6,756 bases of DNA from Solimonas sp040391865 (GTDB taxonomy: Bacteria; Pseudomonadota; Gammaproteobacteria; Nevskiales; Nevskiaceae). Position 1 is the stretch's first letter, and each line of letters begins with the position of its first letter. The notes under the pieces were generated by a model, which saw nothing but the letters and a program-made list of their open reading frames with translations, was not told where the DNA came from and did no database searches. Below, one piece after another: positions 1 through 5,281 of the stretch. The DNA is taken from positions 1 through 6,756 of the forward strand of contig JBEBWZ010000162.1 in NCBI GenBank assembly GCA_040391865.1. Reading direction: 5' to 3'. Both the position numbers and the translations under genes were made by a program.

Positions 1-54
1 TGTCAGCCGGGTCCATCGCAAGAAGCCAAAGGGCAGGCCGATGCCGGATGCAAC
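1..54 (+). pseudogene. IS5-family transposase, internal fragment left of the IS66 insertion
   Basis: Read from base 2, this gives 17 codons (VSRVHRKKPKGRPMPDA) with no stop, and the last two bases start a Thr codon. The basic KKPKGRPMP stretch is typical of IS5-group transposases shortly before the catalytic Glu. The gene starts outside the window. It is interrupted after base 54 by an IS66 element. If bases 55-3244 (element plus one target copy) are removed, the frame continues directly into the fragment starting at 3245, so both pieces come from one gene. No product is expected from the split gene. Confidence 0.85.
47..54. repeat. IS66 target-site duplication, left copy (GATGCAAC)
   Basis: Directly abuts the left inverted repeat and is identical to 3237-3244 at the other end. 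Eight base pairs is the usual IS66 duplication length. It is part of the interrupted IS5 coding sequence. Confidence 0.95.
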
Positions 55-78
55 GTAAGCGGTGCACCAAGGCACCTT
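55..78 (+). repeat. IS66 terminal inverted repeat, tnpC/passenger end
   Basis: 24 bases beginning GTAAGCGGTGCACC that match the reverse complement of 3213-3236 without mismatch. The identity ends at the next base (T here, G at the other end). Confidence 0.95.
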
Positions 79-139
79 TCCCGAAGTCCGCTAACGCGTG
101 TATGGCGGTCAGCCGTTATTCTGCGCGTGCCGATGACGA

Positions 140-742
140 TCACTGTGGGTTATCATAACGGGTGACGTAGTGGAGTTCGCGAAGGGCGGGGATGACGAGG
201 GCGATGTCTTTGTATGCCTCGTGCTCGATGAAATGCGCGGTCTCGGGTCCCGGCCTGGGTTTGCCGAGAACGGGCCGCCCCTTCTTGTCGACGCAGTAGA
301 TCAGGATCGGCAGCAGCAGGCCGTGGTTGGGGTTGTTGAGGTCGAGGAGCCGTTTCCAGCGTTTGATGTTGAGATTCATGGCCGCGTAGAACCCCTGGCA
401 CCACGGCCGCGGGTCGATGCCGCCGCCGGGCTTGGTGGCGAAGCGGGGTGCATAATCCTGCGGTCTGTCGAACAGTGTCTCGTTGATGCGGTTGTGGATC
501 CTGGCGAGGCTGGCAAACACGGCGTGATCGGTTGCAGAGCCTTTGGCCAGGACGTCGCGCGGCAACCCCATGGCCGGGCACATCCAGTCTTGCGGGTCCG
601 CGAACCGCGGCCCGGTGACCGATGCCGTTACGAAGCCATCCAGCGCCGACATGGTCCGCACCAGCGGGCGGGGGTTGGTCCTGGCGGCCATCAAGGCCTC
701 GAGCGCCTCGTCCGACAGCGCCATGTCATCGAGCGCGCTCAT
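140..742 (-). CDS. YecA/UPF0149-family protein, IS66 passenger gene
   Basis: A 200-aa protein starting MSALDDMALSDEAL. The ATG at 742 is chosen because it overlaps the tnpC stop as ATGA, implying translational coupling; the frame is open further upstream but only inside tnpC. It resembles the UPF0149/YecA family: an N-terminal segment with LDGFVTA (residues 34-40), then the W-x-GF-x-x-AM pattern in PWCQGFYAAMNLN near residue 125, then a helical C-terminus. No SEC-C zinc motif is visible at the C-terminus, and no signal peptide or membrane segment. Its function in transposition is unknown; genes of this type are found downstream of tnpC in some alphaproteobacterial IS66 elements. It lies inside the inverted repeats, so it moves with the element. 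The family call is from memory of the motifs. Confidence 0.75.
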   Translation of the reverse strand: MSALDDMALSDEALEALMAARTNPRPLVRTMSALDGFVTASVTGPRFADPQDWMCPAMGLPRDVLAKGSATDHAVFASLARIHNRINETLFDRPQDYAPRFATKPGGGIDPRPWCQGFYAAMNLNIKRWKRLLDLNNPNHGLLLPILIYCVDKKGRPVLGKPRPGPETAHFIEHEAYKDIALVIPALRELHYVTRYDNPQ

Positions 743-2322
743 GCCGCCAGGGGGAGCGGCATCTCTTGGCGACGCACCCAGTTCCAGGGCATCAGCTCGT
801 CCCAGCGCGAGGCTGGCCAGTCGTTCTGGATGCGCTCGATGACATCGGCCATGTAGGCTTCGGCATCGACGCCGCAGAGCTTGCAGGTTTCTATGATACT
901 GAGCACGACCGCTGACCGCTCGGCCGCGGCGAAATTGCCCGAGAAAAGCCAATTGCGCCGGCCGACCGTAAAACCACGAATCGCGCGCTCCGCAATCAGG
1001 TTGTCGGGCTCGAGCTGGCCATCATAGAGGAAGCGATTGAACGCGCGCCATCGCTTGGCACCATAGGCGAAGGCCTTGGCGATATCAGCATGGCGCGACA
1101 GACCGTTGGCCTGGCGCATAAGCTGTCGTCGCAGCGCCCGGACCAGTGGTCGGGTCCGCCTTCGTCGTGCGGCCAATCGCTCGGCCGGCGCAAGCCCCCT
1201 TATCTCTTCCTCGATCCGGTAGATCGCCTGGATACCGGCCATCGCCGTCGTGCTGAGTTCGGTCGGCTGGCTGTCGTGAACGTCGAATATCTTGCGACGC
1301 AGATGGGCCAGGCAGGCAGCTTCCCGAATGGCGCCGCCCCTGTAGACTTGATTGTAGCCGGTGAACCCGTCGGCCTGCAGCGTGCCGGCAAATCCGGCGA
1401 GCTCGCTCATCACGCTCTCGCCGGCACGGCCCATGGTGGCGCGATACCAGGCGATCGGCGGCTCCCGCGAACCCGAGTTGCGGTCGTCGGCGACGTAAAC
1501 CCAGAGTGCGCCTTTGTGCGTCTTGCCGGTGCCGGGTGCCAGGATCGGAAGCCGCGTGTCGTCGGTATGAATCTTGGTGCGGGTACGACCGATCTCACGG
1601 AGGCGATTGTAGATCGGATCGAGCAAGGCGGCGGCGTAGCCGGCGCTGCGCGCCAGCGTCGATCGCTCGATATCGACGCCCTTGGCGGCCATCATCTGGA
1701 TCTGACGGTAGAACGGCAGATGATAACCCCACTTCGCCATCATGATATGGGCGAGCGCGGCATAGCTGAGCTTGCCGCGTGCAATGGCCTTGATCGGCGC
1801 CGGCGCCTGAATGATTTTATCGCAGGCCCGGCAGCTGTACTTGGGTCGAACGGTCTCGATCACCTGCCAGGCCTGGGCGACCAGGTCGAGCATCTCCTCA
1901 CTATCTTCGCCCATGACGCGCAGATCGCCGCCGCAGCCCGGGCAGCATGCGCAAGACGGCTCGCGAACCACCCGCTTGCGCGGCAGGTTCGGGTTGAGCT
2001 TGCGCACCGGCAACACCCGGACCTTATCGGTGTCGGTGACGATGGGCAGTTCGGCATCGGTCGCGCCGGCGGCGACATCGGTCTCGAGATCTTCGAGTTC
2101 GAGCAGCATCTGACCCAGCTTCTCGGACGAGCGGCCGAAGGCCTTGCGGTTGAACCGATCGATCCGCAGCTGCAGGCGCTGGATGCGAAGTGCGGCCTCG
2201 GCGCGCTCTCTGCGCAATTGCTCATCGCGTTCGGCGATGGTGATGTCACGAGCAGCGACGGCCGCTTCCAGAAACGCGATCCGGGCGAGAAAATCAGTGG
2301 TTGAGGGAGCTTGTTCCGACAC
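739..2322 (-). CDS. tnpC: IS66-family transposase TnpC
   Basis: The 527-aa catalytic transposase of the element. Domains in order: a leucine-zipper-like coiled coil, roughly residues 10-80 (FLARIAFLEAAV...RIQRLQLRIDR); a zinc-finger region with CxxC pairs C127/C130 and C164/C167; a DDE domain from about 180 to 470; and a conserved C-terminal tail (about 470-515). Likely catalytic residues are D254 (in IHTDDTRLPILAPG), D318 (LQADGF) and E445 (NLIAERAIRGF). The length is normal for IS66 TnpC and no damage is visible. The start is GTG at 2322, the only plausible in-frame start before the coiled coil. Its best Shine-Dalgarno lies about 20 bases upstream, so the exact start is less certain than the product. 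The stop overlaps the next gene as ATGA. It is separated from tnpB by 72 bp. Confidence 0.96.
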   Translation of the reverse strand: MSEQAPSTTDFLARIAFLEAAVAARDITIAERDEQLRRERAEAALRIQRLQLRIDRFNRKAFGRSSEKLGQMLLELEDLETDVAAGATDAELPIVTDTDKVRVLPVRKLNPNLPRKRVVREPSCACCPGCGGDLRVMGEDSEEMLDLVAQAWQVIETVRPKYSCRACDKIIQAPAPIKAIARGKLSYAALAHIMMAKWGYHLPFYRQIQMMAAKGVDIERSTLARSAGYAAALLDPIYNRLREIGRTRTKIHTDDTRLPILAPGTGKTHKGALWVYVADDRNSGSREPPIAWYRATMGRAGESVMSELAGFAGTLQADGFTGYNQVYRGGAIREAACLAHLRRKIFDVHDSQPTELSTTAMAGIQAIYRIEEEIRGLAPAERLAARRRRTRPLVRALRRQLMRQANGLSRHADIAKAFAYGAKRWRAFNRFLYDGQLEPDNLIAERAIRGFTVGRRNWLFSGNFAAAERSAVVLSIIETCKLCGVDAEAYMADVIERIQNDWPASRWDELMPWNWVRRQEMPLPLAA

Positions 2323-2342
2323 CCGAACTACATACCCGAAAG

Positions 2343-2350
2343 ACCTCCTT
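2343..2350 (-). promoter_or_regulatory. Candidate ribosome binding site for tnpC (AAGGAGGT), unusually distant
   Basis: Read on the minus strand, AAGGAGGT is a near-perfect Shine-Dalgarno in the tnpB-tnpC gap. It lies 20 bases before the GTG start at 2322, against a usual 5-9. Either initiation uses a structured or extended leader, or the true start differs. No ATG, GTG or TTG lies in frame at the ideal distance. Confidence 0.4.
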
Positions 2351-2394
2351 CAAGGAAGCAAAATCGACACGAAATCAATAACAAACGACCAAAA

Positions 2395-2745
2395 TCAGCC
2401 GGCCAGACGCGGCCGATAAGTCTTACTCGGCCGGCGCCAGTCGATCCCTTCCAGAAGCAGCGAAAGCTCCGCCTTGGAGAGCGAAACGGCGACCTGATCC
2501 TTGGTGGCGGGCCAGGCAAAACAGCCGTCAGAAAGCCGCTTTGTGAACAGGCAGACCCCCTGGTCGTCATGCGCCAGAATCTTGATGATATGACCCTTGC
2601 GTCCTCGGAAGCAGAAGATCGCGCCAGTGTGCGGGTCGAGCGCGAGCACCTGCTGCACCATTCGCGCCAGGCTGTTGATCCCGCGACGCATGTCGGTCGC
2701 GCCGCAGCACAGGTAAATCCGGTCGGTCGGCACCACCGTGATCAT
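2395..2745 (-). CDS. tnpB: IS66 accessory transposition protein TnpB (IS66 Orf2)
   Basis: A 116-aa protein of the IS66 Orf2-like family, starting MITVVPTDRIYLCCGATDMRRG. Recognisable family segments are the TDMRRGINSLA motif near residues 17-27, the central FCFRGRKGHIIKIL and the C-terminal LLEGIDWRRP. Normal family length is about 115 aa. The ATG at 2745 is chosen because it overlaps the tnpA stop as ATGA (2742-2745), the standard IS66 arrangement for translational coupling. TnpB is known to be needed with TnpA and TnpC for efficient IS66 transposition, but its biochemical role is not established. Confidence 0.95.
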   Translation of the reverse strand: MITVVPTDRIYLCCGATDMRRGINSLARMVQQVLALDPHTGAIFCFRGRKGHIIKILAHDDQGVCLFTKRLSDGCFAWPATKDQVAVSLSKAELSLLLEGIDWRRPSKTYRPRLAG

Positions 2746-3179
2746 CTGCTCAACTCCGACAGGACGATGCGCAGCGCTGTCGGATCGACGGTCCCGTCGA
2801 TCCGCAACCGCGCGCCGTTCGCAAAGGCGACGACGATCCTGCCAGCCGGGTGCGGGCCATCGGCGACGGTGCGTTCGACCTCGGGCAGATCGTTTACCTC
2901 GACGCGCACGAAGGTCGCCATCGCCGGGTCGACATCGAGCTCGCCACCGGCCATTTGCCTGCGCCAGGCATAAAGCTGTGACGGGGCCACGCCGAACGCT
3001 TGCGCCACCTCGGTCACCGACGACCCCGCCGCGCTCGCAAGGTCGACCAGCGCGCGCTTCTCCGCGCAACTCCACAACCTCCGTTGGCGCGCGCGGCCGG
3101 GCATCACTGCACCATCTTCAGACGCCGCGGCGCCGTTGATCTCGGCGACCACATCGCCCTCTGAATGTTCCAATGTCAT
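2742..3179 (-). CDS. tnpA: IS66 accessory transposition protein TnpA (IS66 Orf1), HTH
   Basis: A 145-aa protein, first gene of the IS66 operon. Residues about 33-76 carry the helix-turn-helix of IS66/IS3-type Orf1 proteins (SSVTEVAQAFGVAPSQLYAWRRQ), probably for DNA binding at the element ends. The C-terminal half (RIVVAFANGARLRIDG...DPTALRIVL) matches the usual IS66 Orf1 tail. The ATG at 3179 has a GGAG at 3190-3193 (minus strand), spaced 10 bases. It lies 33 bp inside the right inverted repeat, so any element promoter must be in or very near that end; I see no convincing -35/-10 pair. Confidence 0.92.
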   Translation of the reverse strand: MTLEHSEGDVVAEINGAAASEDGAVMPGRARQRRLWSCAEKRALVDLASAAGSSVTEVAQAFGVAPSQLYAWRRQMAGGELDVDPAMATFVRVEVNDLPEVERTVADGPHPAGRIVVAFANGARLRIDGTVDPTALRIVLSELSR

Positions 3180-3212
3180 GGCGCAAAAGCTCCATGTTCA
3201 TCGGCACATTGC

Positions 3213-3236
3213 AAGGTGCCTTGGTGCACCGCTTAC
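3213..3236 (-). repeat. IS66 terminal inverted repeat, tnpA end
   Basis: Perfect 24-base reverse complement of 55-78; the outermost bases are CGCTTAC on the plus strand. It is immediately followed by the right GATGCAAC target copy. Confidence 0.95.
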
Positions 3237-3244
3237 GATGCAAC
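3237..3244. repeat. IS66 target-site duplication, right copy (GATGCAAC)
   Basis: Identical to 47-54. The interrupted IS5 gene resumes in frame at 3245 if one copy is removed. Confidence 0.95.
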
Positions 3245-3434
3245 GCGGCGAGCCAACAATCTCAGGTCGAAGGTTCGCAGCAAGGTCGAGCATGTTTTTG
3301 CCGAGCAGAAGAGCCGCATGGGGCTGTTCATCCGCACCATCGGCATCGCACGGGCCACGACGAAGATCGGACTGGCCAATCTCACCTACAATATGAAACG
3401 CCTGATCTATCTGGATCGCTGGGCAGCAGCATAA
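3245..3434 (+). pseudogene. IS5-family transposase, C-terminal fragment right of the IS66 insertion
   Basis: The 63 C-terminal residues of the split gene, ending in TAA at 3432-3434. It contains the IS5 signature R-x3-E-x6-K (RSKVEHVFAEQK), which includes the last DDE catalytic residue, then RMGLFIRTIGIARATTKIGLANLTYNMKRL cut into the usual family tail. With bases 1-54 it forms an uninterrupted 80-codon run once the IS66 and one target copy are removed. No start codon or ribosome site serves this piece, so it is dead as it stands. I could not identify the right inverted repeat of this IS5 copy downstream. Confidence 0.88.
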
Positions 3435-3565
3435 ACACTGTGGCCGAAAGGGCCATTGTCGCCGCCAAGAGCGAGACCCAGCCTCGCAATCAGCATGCAT
3501 GCACGCCGTCCGGGGCGTTCGCCAGGCCGAAATGCGCCCAATACCAGCCAGTCACGACATTGATC
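3435..3565. other. Gene-poor stretch between two IS5 fragments
   Basis: About 130 bp between the stop of the + strand IS5 fragment and the point where the - strand IS5 fragment loses family similarity. The right end of the first IS5 copy should lie here, but no repeat matching the 5' side of the second fragment was found. The minus-strand frame WYWAHFGLANAPDG is open across part of it and is not recognised. Confidence 0.4.
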
Positions 3566-3654
3566 GAAGCGTCCAGCTTCTCCAGGGGATCGCCCGCTTC
3601 GCTCAATCGCGCGTATCGCTCGTCAACGTCCCAAAACCCCGCCTGTCCCCGCAT
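3490..3654 (-). pseudogene. IS5-family transposase, N-terminal fragment (second copy)
   Basis: A 54-codon minus-strand frame. The ATG at 3654 has GGGAGG about 5-10 bases upstream, so the start is convincing. The first ~33 residues (MRGQAGFWDVDERYARLSEA, then GDPLEKLDASI) are the typical N-terminus of an IS5-group transposase. From about residue 34 (NVVTGWYWAHFGLANAPDG) the sequence no longer resembles the family, and a TGA follows at 3490-3492. The element is therefore truncated near 3566 by a deletion or rearrangement. It has the opposite orientation to the 1-3434 fragments, so it is a separate copy or the result of an inversion. The IS110-type element lies only 32 bp upstream of its start codon. 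Confidence 0.75.
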
Positions 3655-3688
3655 TCATCCCTCCCGGAAAATACTAGGCAGTGATGGG

Positions 3689-3702
3689 GTGGACGGCCCC
3701 TG
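3689..3702 (+). repeat. IS1111-type subterminal inverted repeat, left
   Basis: GTGGACGGCCCCTG, the exact reverse complement of 5027-5040. It lies 66 bp upstream of the transposase start codon. In IS1111-group elements such repeats mark the ends used in the circular intermediate. Confidence 0.9.
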
Positions 3703-3767
3703 CCACCGGCATCGATTTGTGCCAGGATGATGCTGTCAATGACCATCAACGGAAAGGAGCCGTCCGC

Positions 3768-4790
3768 ATGCAAATTACCACTATTGGTCTCGACATAGCC
3801 AAGAACGTTTTCCAGCTTCACGGCATTGATGAGGCTGGGCAGCCAGTGTTGCGCCGGAAGGTTCGGCGGGATCAGTTGTTGGCGGTACTGGGAGCGCTTG
3901 AGCCGTGCCTGATCGGTATCGAGGCGTGCGCGACGGCGCATTATTGGGCGCGGCAGCTCCAGGGCTTGGGACATGAAGTCAAGCTGATGCCGCCTGCATA
4001 CGTGAAGGCCTATGTGAAGCGGAACAAGAATGACGCTGCTGACGCGGAGGCGATCTGCGAAGCTGTGAGGCGACCGACAATGCGTTTCGTTGCCATCAAG
4101 TCAGCAGATGCTCAGAGCGTGCTGATGCTGCATCGCACCCGCCATCTGCTGGTACGGCAACGAACCGCACAAGTCAGCGCCCTACGCGCACACTTGGCCG
4201 AGTATGGGATTGTAGCACCCAAGGGCCGCGCCCATGTCCGCGAGCTTGTCGATACACTCAAGATTGGCGAAGCGGCAATCCCAGAGTTGGCACGCCACAC
4301 GCTGCTGTTGATCGTCGGCATGATGGATGGTTTGAGCCAGCAGATCCGCCAAATCGAGATAGAACTACTGGCCTGGCATCGCGCCAACGCCGCGTGCCGG
4401 CGCCTCGAAACAATCCCCGGCATCGGCTTCATCACCGCCACCGCGCTAGTGGCCACCGTTGGCGACGCCAATATCTTTCGGTCGGGTCGCCAGTTCGCCG
4501 CCTGGCTCGGCTTGGTGCCAAAACAGCACTCCTCAGGCGGCAAGGAGCGAATGGGCGGGATATCCAAGATGGGGGATCGCTATCTGCGCCATCTCCTCGT
4601 TGTCGGTGCAACCGCTGTAGTTCGTTACACCCGGCGCAAGCAAACGAGCGTCAGCATCTGGGCGAACCAGTTGCTCGACCGCAAGCCCGCGCGGTTGGTG
4701 ACGGTTGCGGTCGCCAATAAGATGGCCAGGATCGCCTGGGCAGTAATGACACGTCATGAGAATTACCGCGCAGGGCCAGCAATGGCCTGA
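3768..4790 (+). CDS. IS110-family (IS1111 subgroup) DEDD transposase/recombinase
   Basis: A 340-aa protein, normal length for the group. The N-terminal RuvC-like DEDD domain (about residues 1-165) has D9 in TIGLDIAKNVFQ, E52 in IGIEACATAHYW, and D89 and D92 in KRNKNDAADAEAI. A coiled central part follows, then the Transposase_20 domain (about 210-295) with IPGIGFITATALVA, AAWLGLVPKQHSSGGKERMG and ISKMGDRYLRHLLV; S255 or S256 is the probable nucleophilic serine. IS110 recombinases act with a bridge RNA that pairs with donor and target DNA. The start is ATG at 3768, with GGAAAGGAG at 3751-3759 and 8 bases of spacing; the upstream in-frame extension has no such site. No lesion is visible, so the protein could be active. 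Confidence 0.95.
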   Translation: MQITTIGLDIAKNVFQLHGIDEAGQPVLRRKVRRDQLLAVLGALEPCLIGIEACATAHYWARQLQGLGHEVKLMPPAYVKAYVKRNKNDAADAEAICEAVRRPTMRFVAIKSADAQSVLMLHRTRHLLVRQRTAQVSALRAHLAEYGIVAPKGRAHVRELVDTLKIGEAAIPELARHTLLLIVGMMDGLSQQIRQIEIELLAWHRANAACRRLETIPGIGFITATALVATVGDANIFRSGRQFAAWLGLVPKQHSSGGKERMGGISKMGDRYLRHLLVVGATAVVRYTRRKQTSVSIWANQLLDRKPARLVTVAVANKMARIAWAVMTRHENYRAGPAMA

Positions 4791-4852
4791 CCTCGCGGAC
4801 ATCAGTTTGGGCAGGAGAGAACGAAACGCGTGATGCCAATCCGGGGCTTGCC

Positions 4853-4916
4853 GGGGATGGGAACAACCTGAGTGATTCAACGTGCATCACAGCACGCCAC
4901 AGTGATGAGGATCCCC
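4853..4916 (+). promoter_or_regulatory. Predicted target-binding loop of the bridge RNA
   Basis: A closed internal loop: a 6-bp closing stem, a 5-bp apical hairpin and two guide strands of about 14 and 8 bases. The two guides together predict a target of CAGTGATG joined to TGAATCA-CTCAGGT over a shared TG. The rejoined flanks read CAGTGATGAATCATCTCAGGT, differing only by one extra T. The overlap TG (CA on the other strand) is the likely core dinucleotide. Confidence 0.65.
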
Positions 4917-4940
4917 TCCACCGACACCATCATGGCCAGC

Positions 4941-4966
4941 GGCCTTTCGCGCCGCGCGAACAGGCC
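4941..4966 (+). repeat. Strong hairpin inside the candidate bridge RNA
   Basis: GGCCTTTCGCG (4941-4951) pairs with CGCGAA-C-AGGCC (4955-4966): eleven base pairs with one bulged C and a CCG loop. It lies between the two predicted guide loops and could be a structural stem of the RNA. It is not followed by a T run, so it is unlikely to be a terminator. Confidence 0.6.
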
Positions 4967-4992
4967 GGACACATGAATGAACCTGACCCGGC
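4964..4992 (+). promoter_or_regulatory. Possible donor-binding loop of the bridge RNA
   Basis: GCCGG (4964-4968) and CCGGC (4988-4992) enclose a 19-base loop beginning ACACATGAAT. The first seven bases equal the last seven bases of the element (5039-5045), as a donor guide would. The stem shares its first bases with the preceding hairpin, so the two compete or breathe. I found no clean match to the left element end for the second guide, so this call is tentative. Confidence 0.35.
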
Positions 4993-5026
4993 TCATCATC
5001 AACGCGTCAAATTACCTCTTGCCCAA

Positions 5027-5040
5027 CAGGGGCCGTCCAC
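5027..5040 (-). repeat. IS1111-type subterminal inverted repeat, right
   Basis: CAGGGGCCGTCCAC on the plus strand, the perfect reverse complement of 3689-3702. It is followed by ACATG, taken as the right end of the element. Confidence 0.9.
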
Positions 5041-5045
5041 ACATG

Positions 5046-5281
5046 AATCATCTCAGGTCGGCAATGGCGAGGTATTTCGAGACGTCCAGGTGCAGTCCCC
5101 ATCGAAAATCCCCCGCCGCCATCAATAGCAGATGGAATCACAATCCCGGAGAAATGGTGAGGTTAATAGGAGCGTCCAGCCGGGTAAGTCCAAATCACCC
5201 CGGACGTTACTACCGGGGTGATCCAAGAGATGGGAGCAGCTCAATACAATCAGCCGGCCAACTCCGCTTCCTTGTGCACGG
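5046..5281. other. Noncoding stretch between the IS110-type element and the monooxygenase gene
   Basis: 236 bp without a convincing gene. Rejoined to the left flank of the IS110-type element, its first ~20 bp form the other half of the target site and would be the sequence further upstream of the truncated IS5 transposase. It may therefore contain the outer end of that IS5 copy, but I cannot see a matching IS5 right end to prove this. The only clear structure is the hairpin at 5194-5222. Confidence 0.5.
5194..5222 (-). terminator. Perfect hairpin downstream of the monooxygenase gene; weak terminator candidate
   Basis: ATCACCCCGG (5194-5203) and CCGGGGTGAT (5213-5222) form a 10-bp perfect stem with a 9-base loop, about 60 bp past the stop of the leftward monooxygenase gene. 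Read on the minus strand it is followed only by TTGGACTT, not a real T run. Intrinsic termination is possible but unproven; a repeat element or the end of a decayed IS are alternatives. Confidence 0.4.

Larger units (their letters stand above)
55..3236 (-). mobile_element. Complete IS66-family insertion sequence with passenger gene
   Basis: A 3182-bp element bounded by 24-bp perfect inverted repeats starting GTAAGCGG (55-78 and 3213-3236) and flanked by the identical 8-bp sequence GATGCAAC (47-54 and 3237-3244). An 8-bp duplication and GTAA-type ends are known features of the IS66 family. The coding strand is minus: tnpA, tnpB, tnpC, then a YecA/UPF0149-type gene. All four frames are intact and the ends are perfect, so the element looks recent and potentially active. 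It lies inside an IS5-type transposase gene, so it inserted after that IS5 copy. Confidence 0.95.
4841..5010 (+). ncRNA. Candidate bridge RNA (seekRNA) of the IS1111-type element
   Basis: This lies in the 3' noncoding region, where IS1111-subgroup elements are known to encode their guide RNA. The first loop is built as: stem GGGGAT (4853-4858) with ATCCCC (4911-4916); an apical hairpin CGTGC-atcaca-GCACG (4881-4896); and two unpaired guide strands between them. The 5' strand ACCTGAGTGATTCA (4866-4879) is the reverse complement of the right flank (5044-5058) apart from one missing base. The 3' strand CAGTGATG (4900-4907) is identical to the left flank (3679-3686). A long hairpin (4941-4966) and a second loop follow. 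This guide layout fits the target-binding loop of bridge RNAs if the RNA is read from the plus strand. RNA ends are not determined, and the structure was folded by eye. Confidence 0.7.
3687..5045 (+). mobile_element. IS110-family (IS1111 subgroup) insertion sequence, complete
   Basis: About 1.36 kb. It holds one DEDD transposase gene, an 81-bp 5' noncoding end and a ~255-bp 3' noncoding end. 14-bp perfect inverted repeats (GTGGACGGCCCCTG) sit just inside the ends, 2 bp in from the left boundary and 5 bp in from the right. Subterminal repeats and a long 3' noncoding region are known traits of the IS1111 subgroup. The boundaries are inferred from ATG being present at both junctions (3684-3686 and 5043-5045) and from the guide matches described for the RNA. 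They may shift by up to three bases within that ATG. No longer target duplication is seen, as usual for this family. Confidence 0.85.

Noticed and set aside
170..856. 228-aa plus-strand open frame opposite the YecA-type gene
   Set aside because: Antisense to a gene with family motifs and ATGA coupling. No domain, no good ribosome site.
1090..2304. 404-aa plus-strand open frame opposite tnpC
   Set aside because: It lies wholly antisense to a clearly identified transposase in GC-rich DNA, and its sequence has low-complexity Arg/Ala/Gly character without a recognisable domain. It is a shadow of tnpC codon use.
2311..2973. 220-aa plus-strand open frame across tnpB and tnpA
   Set aside because: Crosses two overlapping genes of standard IS66 layout on the other strand; no family resemblance.
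3173..3730. 185-aa plus-strand frame running from the IS66 end into the IS110 left end
   Set aside because: It spans several independent junctions (IS66 end, IS5 fragment, IS5 truncation, IS110 end), so it cannot be one evolved gene; its sequence is unrelated to any of them.
4841..4854. Small CCGG-GGCTTG-CCGG hairpin in front of the target loop
   Set aside because: It shares bases with the better GGGGAT/ATCCCC stem. It could be an alternative fold but is too short to list separately.
5048..5130. Minus-strand frame MAAGDFRWGLHLDVSKYLAIADLR
   Set aside because: It looks somewhat protein-like but is very short, follows an in-frame stop, has no recognised family and ends exactly in the insertion target. 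Not enough to call a gene fragment.
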